DNA of 64,000 nt. Origin: Heterostelium multicystogenum. Its lineage: Eukaryota > Evosea > Eumycetozoa > Acytosteliales > Acytosteliaceae. Positions within the stretch are counted from its first letter, which is position 1; every line of letters starts with the position of its first letter. The translations under genes and the position numbers were made by a program. The stretch spans positions 1 to 64,000 of the forward strand of contig RCNN01000074.1 of assembly GCA_003667245.1 (NCBI GenBank), in the 5' to 3' direction. The notes beneath the pieces are model-generated. The model made no database searches. It had not been told where the DNA came from and saw only the letters and a program-made list of their open reading frames with translations. Below, in pieces: positions 60,083 through 64,000 of this stretch.

Positions 60083-61389
60083 TTATTGTATTAAATCCAG
60101 TGACTGTTCCAACAGTGAAAGTTGTAGTTTCTTTGATTCTATTTGGCCTTCCATATCTTGTTTACTTTCTCCTACACTATTCGATAGTTTCCTGTATATT
60201 GATAAAGTAGATATTAGTCTAGTATTCATAATGACAGTTCGAGAGTATAGTAGTACCTACTTGTATAATATATTTAATTCTCTTTCAGTGGCTTGTCGTA
60301 ACAGATTTAAATTCATTGTTAACTTTTGTTGTTTGTACGAATCAATTATTGTGTTGCTTTTGCCGGTTTATACTGTTGTGTATGTTATTGCCAATATTAT
60401 CATCATTGGTAATATTAATATTCGCTTCATTGTTTGTTATAATGCTATTGTGTTGTTGAATATTATTATTATTATTATGATTATATTGGAAGGTTGTTGT
60501 ATTTTTTCTGTGAATTAAAAGTTTCGGAATAGCTATTGTTATTGCTGTGATATCTATAGATGTTGGTTGGACTCGCTAAATTAAGATTGCCTCTGCTGTT
60601 GATATTGGTTAGGTTGGCATTGGTATTGTTTTGATTGATTTTTTATATACAAGGCTATATTCATCGATGAAATGTAATAGCTTATTGGTTCTCTCTTCAA
60701 AACTGATCGATACTATCGGAGGAATTATCTTGATTGATTATCTTGTCTTCATTCTCCTTCTCCTCGTCCTGGCCATCCACTCTGCTGCTGTCTACACTGT
60801 TTTCAATAAATTGTGAAGTGGCCGATGAGATTTGTGAGAATCTTGGTGAATTTAAATTGCTGGTTGTTTGGGTTTGATTCGCTCTACTAACTCGAGTCTC
60901 GGGTGATGGAGATTGGCGTGATATTGATGGATTGGGTATTGTGGTTGATGTTGATGTAGTTGACAACGAGTTCTTTGTTGTTGGAGTTCGATTGGTGGTT
61001 GCAGTTGGCACTCTGTTGACAGTTAGATTGATATGGATATGGATCATCCTCATCCACATCGATAACCGCATTGCCTATGCTTGATTTTGCTACTGCTACT
61101 ACTAATATAATCACTGGTGTTGATATAGGAGTCTTCATTGGTGTCGCCAATGCTTTGATTTGAAAAAGAGCTAGCAGGTGGTGTGGAGGGTATTTCAGAC
61201 CTATAGTGACTATTGTTGCTGGTGTTGTTGTTGTGTGTACGTGATATTTCAAGATTGGCCAGTCCATCATTTAGTATTGAGGTGGTTACTCTTGGTTTCT
61301 GTTGGACTTTGTCTAAGTACAAATCTCATTGCAGTTGGAGATACCGACGACAATGAAGAGGTAGATGATTTTATACTATTATCATACAT
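60083..61389 (-). CDS. Asn/Ser-rich protein with C-terminal coiled coil, unknown function
   Basis: The start at 61389 reads MYDNSIKSSTSSLSSVSPTA. Low-complexity Ser/Thr/Asn sequence follows (SILNDGLANLEISRTHN; KSSIGNAVIDVDEDDPYPYQ; SISRQSPSPETRVSRANQ), then an acidic stretch (GQDEEKENEDKIINQDN). A helix comes after removal of one base in the A run 60699-60702 (FEERTNKLLHFIDEYSLVYK), then an Asn tract. A terminal coiled coil (NLNLLRQATERELNILYK) continues across the intron 60192-60260 to KLSNSVGESKQDMEGQIESK and the stop at 60083. The splice is in phase. No known domain is recognised. Composition suggests a regulatory or scaffold protein; nothing more specific can be said. Confidence 0.6.
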
Positions 61390-62015
61390 TTTAAAGGTAA
61401 CGTAGAACCAATCCTACTACAAAAGGAACAACAACATGTAAATAGATTAAATTACAAAATAACAATGAATTAAATTCAATTCTAATTAAGAATTATTAAA
61501 TGAAGGTATGTTTGTTGCCCCCAGTCAATCAGACCAATCATCAGTCAACATCACTTCTCAATTTCATATGAAATTTATTGAAATTCCCTCCTTTTTTTTG
61601 CCTAAATTATTTTTATAAGTTTTGTTGTACTTTTGTAAAGGGGTTTACCATTATAAATATCTATCATCAACAAAAACAACATATTTGGTTATCACTTTAG
61701 ATAAGATAATAATAATAATAATTAATATTGAGATCTTATAAGAAAATAAATATTGTAAAAACTAAGAAATAAAAATAAAATAAAATAAAATAAAAATTTG
61801 ATATATATGAAAACAAAAAACGACGAGCCTATGGGGTGACACTTCTGACAATCACCTCCTTCTTTCTTATCAACTTTAATGTAATAAAATTATTATAACT
61901 ATTTATTAGTTCGTAGTAGTTTTATTGTAGTAATTTATTTTAAAACTAAAGTTCTGTTATTGTTTGTTTTTTTTTTTTTTTGTAAAAGAAAAGGAATAAA
62001 TAAAGATAGTGATAG
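61390..62015. other. Divergent intergenic region
   Basis: Promoter region for the Asn-rich gene (minus) and the EIF1AD gene (plus). Contains (AAAAT)n at about 61768-61795, AAT repeats at 61705-61725, and one GC-richer patch (61821-61860, CGACGAGCCTATGGGGTGAC) of unknown meaning. Confidence 0.5.
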
Positions 62016-62614
62016 ATGAGTCACGCTCGTAAACATGTCACAATAACTGCATTGAACTCGGAAATTCTGCCGGATGATGGTCAATCGATCGTAAAGATTA
62101 TCGGTCTTAGAGGTGGTAACATTACAGAGGTTCAATATGCCGACGGTTCAACTGTACTTGCTATGATCCCCTCCAAGTTCAAGGGCAAACTTTGGATCAA
62201 GAAAGGTGGATATGCTATCGTAGAGAAGGAAGATGAGACTACAAAGAAGATTCGTACTTCTATTGTTCATCTACTTACACCTGACAACGTTAAATACATC
62301 AAGAAATCAAATGAATGGTAAGATATGAATTTCTATCACTTATACTAAACACCCTTTGGTATCTATCATATATTAACTTAAATTCATTCAAATAATAATA
62401 ATAATAAAGGCCAAGTGAATTCACTGAGGATATTAGTGATCGTACACAAAGCAATTCAAATCAAATGAACGATGATGATAGTGATAGTGATGGTGGATTG
62501 GACGATCTTGGTTTCACAAATAGAAATCATCGTGGAGTACAAGATAGTGATACAGACGATGACTATGATGATGATGAAGAAGAAGAAGAAGATGATAATG
62601 AAGATGATAATTAA
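62016..62614 (+). CDS. eif1ad: EIF1AD-like S1/OB-fold RNA-binding protein
   Basis: Exons 62016-62317 and 62410-62614 with a 92-base intron (GTAAGA...AAAG) spliced in phase inside a Trp codon; 168 residues, no frame errors. The eIF1A-like OB fold reads SIVKIIGLRGGNITEVQYAD, TVLAMIPSKFKGKLWIKKGG, and then IVHLLTPDNVKYIKK. The tail is Asp/Glu/Ser-rich, as in eukaryotic EIF1AD proteins, which are nuclear and have been linked to late 40S ribosomal-subunit maturation. It is shorter and lacks the N-terminal tail features of true eIF1A, so EIF1AD is preferred over translation factor eIF1A. Confidence 0.88.
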
Positions 62615-62849
62615 TGTCTAATTCATTTAACATTACAACAATGTAGAAAAATAAACTATATTTATAATTTGCAATAAACTTCGTTGAGGATGATTTTGGA
62701 TGAGGATAATTGTAGTTTAGATTCTATGTAATGATTAGATTAAACTTCTATTTATTATATTATATTTTATACAAAATCCAATTTGTAAACAATAGATCGA
62801 TATGTTTTGTTTTTGTACATAAAAATTAATTGGAGAAATCATCAACAAT

Positions 62850-63231
62850 TTACTTCTTCTTCTTCAAGGATTCGAGCTTCTCTTGCAAATCCTTGATTTG
62901 TTTCTCAACTTGATCGATTTCCTTATCTTTTGATTCCTTCTTTTCGGCCTTCTTTTGCTTCTTGTCAGCCTCTTCCTTATCCTTGGCCAATTTCTAATAA
63001 GAGTGTGAATAATGATTAGCTTTGGAATGGAAAGACTTTTATGATAGGAATACATACCTCCTTCAATCTATTTAAATCTTCCTTCTCCTTCATTCTGACA
63101 TATTCAGTCTCGAGGGCATCTTCTCTGTCCTTGATGGAGTCTCTGCTTCTGGTGACAAAGACATTTGAGGAAGAGAGCATTCTTGGGCTGAGTACAGATG
63201 TACGGGTAACAATAGTTCTGAGCATTGACAT
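62850..63231 (-). CDS. Mitochondrial ATPase inhibitor (IF1)-like protein
   Basis: Exons 63058-63231 and 62850-62993, intron of 64 bases spliced in phase; 105 residues. The start at 63231 (MSMLRTIVTRTSVLSPRMLS) gives a mitochondrial presequence rich in Arg/Ser/Thr. Next is DSIKDREDALETEYVRMKEK, which resembles the inhibitory helix of IF1 (an acidic-basic helix preceding the coiled coil). The rest is a strongly charged coiled coil (KLAKDKEEADKKQKKAEKKE; VEKQIKDLQEKLESLKKKK). IF1 binds the F1 sector of ATP synthase and blocks ATP hydrolysis at low pH. The canonical phosphate-proximal glycine motif is not obvious, so the family call is moderate. Confidence 0.6.
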
Positions 63232-63748
63232 TTTATTATGTGTGTATGTATATATATATATTAAATTAAACAATGAGATGCGAAAATGAATGATTATTAA
63301 AGTTTTGTTGGTGGGAGATGGGTATGCTGATGTTCAATAAATAATAAAAAATAAAAATAAAAAACAAAACAAAATTTTATTTATGAAAAATAAAAAAGTT
63401 CAAAAAAAACCAAAATATTGAACATTATGTGTACATTTGATGATCATCTGGGTGATCCTGACAAGCCATCATCTTGTCCATACCACCACATCATGAAACA
63501 CAACATTTTGACCAATTTAAATGAAAGGACTCACATTTTTGCACAGTTTCATTTATTTTGACCTATTTATTACAATGCGTTGATGATCGTCTACCACAAT
63601 ATTATATATATTCTGAGTAGAGTCTGACAAGATGACAACTTGATTTGTTATTGTTAATGCTGCTGCTGTTGTTGTTGATTTGATTGTTGTTGATTTGATT
63701 GTTGTTGCCTATGATTTGAATTCTAATCGGTTATTACAGTGTCTGGTG
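63232..63748. other. Intergenic region
   Basis: AT-rich DNA with a (GTT GAT TT)n-like run (63660-63715, TTGTTGATTTGATTGTTG repeats) just downstream of the SET-domain gene. No gene was seen. Confidence 0.5.
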
Positions 63749-64000
63749 TTACATGGACAGCTTCAGTGGCTGAGGTTCAGCAGCTGCTGGTTGCTCCTGC
63801 TGCTGTTCAGTGGATGATTTTACAAGAGATACTGGTGCATCTTCTGAGTTGTTGGATAATGCTTCGTCTTCGAGGCACTTTTCGCAACGGCAGTGGAAGA
63901 GATATCCTTCAGAAAGTTTGTCACGACGAACTTTCAGTGGAGCAGAGGTGTCAATGTAGCTGATACAGAGCTCTTCATCGGCCTTGACTGCTCTCATCAA
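63749..64000 (-). CDS. SET/MYND-type methyltransferase, C-terminal part (5' end outside window)
   Basis: The frame is open at the window edge. It reads RAVKADEELCISYIDTSAPL, then RRDKLSEGYLFHCRCEKCLE, which is the end of a SET domain (GEELCISYID-type motif) plus the post-SET Cys cluster (C-x-C-x2-C) typical of SMYD protein-lysine methyltransferases. A Gln/Ala/Pro-rich tail of about 35 residues precedes the TAA at 63749-63751. The upstream SET core and any MYND zinc finger lie beyond position 64000. Confidence 0.75.
   Translation of the reverse strand: MMRAVKADEELCISYIDTSAPLKVRRDKLSEGYLFHCRCEKCLEDEALSNNSEDAPVSLVKSSTEQQQEQPAAAEPQPLKLSM

Noticed and set aside
60231..60816. Plus-strand open frames of 95 and 61 codons
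   Set aside because: They are antisense to the Asn-rich coiled-coil gene, whose splice and frame on the minus strand are consistent.

Overview
The window is the left end of a dictyostelid social amoeba chromosome or contig. It opens with eleven perfect copies of a 7-base C-rich repeat (TACCCTC, positions 1-77) in the orientation expected of a left telomere. Three things point to a dictyostelid. Non-coding DNA is very AT-rich around coding DNA of more balanced composition, introns are short (about 50-215 bases, GT/AG), and there are many Asn/Gln/Ser/Thr-rich proteins. Several gene products are also dictyostelid types: a GluA-type beta-glucosidase, V-ATPase subunit d, and large C-type-lectin/IPT/EGF surface proteins. 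The amount of Asn/Gln repeat is lower than in D. discoideum, so a group 1 or 2 species (Cavenderia or Heterostelium-like) is my guess; I cannot fix the species.

Layout. Positions 78-9900 are subtelomeric: degenerate coding remnants, a duplicated segment (about 1735-2125 and 6208-6506) with a conserved hairpin, a remarkable run of back-to-back stem-loops (2328-2952), a six-exon gene built mostly from one exon repeated four times (3080-4345), and a Crinkler/RHSP-like P-loop gene (7028-8770). From 9930 on the DNA is ordinary gene-dense chromosome. In order it holds gluA, an F-box/LRR-like family member, two tandem lectin/IPT/EGF membrane proteins (14696-21880), an SF1 helicase followed without a gap by a Cid1-type nucleotidyltransferase (22317-26869), and a third lectin/IPT/EGF gene (27149-30689). 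After these come a coiled-coil protein ending in a GAS2-related domain (31627-35455), a small coiled-coil protein, an atypical E2F with two DNA-binding domains (38155-39445) and a gelsolin/dual-specificity phosphatase (39839-43302).

A long gene-poor stretch (43.3-47.0 kb) precedes housekeeping genes: an uncharacterised plus-strand gene, a mitochondrial membrane protein, the decapping scaffold EDC4, V-ATPase subunit d, a Pkr1-like membrane protein, a HAD phosphatase, guanine deaminase, an Asn-rich coiled-coil protein, EIF1AD, a mitochondrial IF1-like ATPase inhibitor, and the 3' end of a SET/MYND-type gene running off the window.

Almost every long gene is broken into overlapping frames. Where I could follow the reading frame, nearly all breaks fall inside or next to homopolymer runs and are cured by a one-base change, so most look like sequence errors rather than decay. 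Gene extents below therefore join frames. There are no tRNA or rRNA genes, no CRISPR arrays and no complete transposons that I can see.
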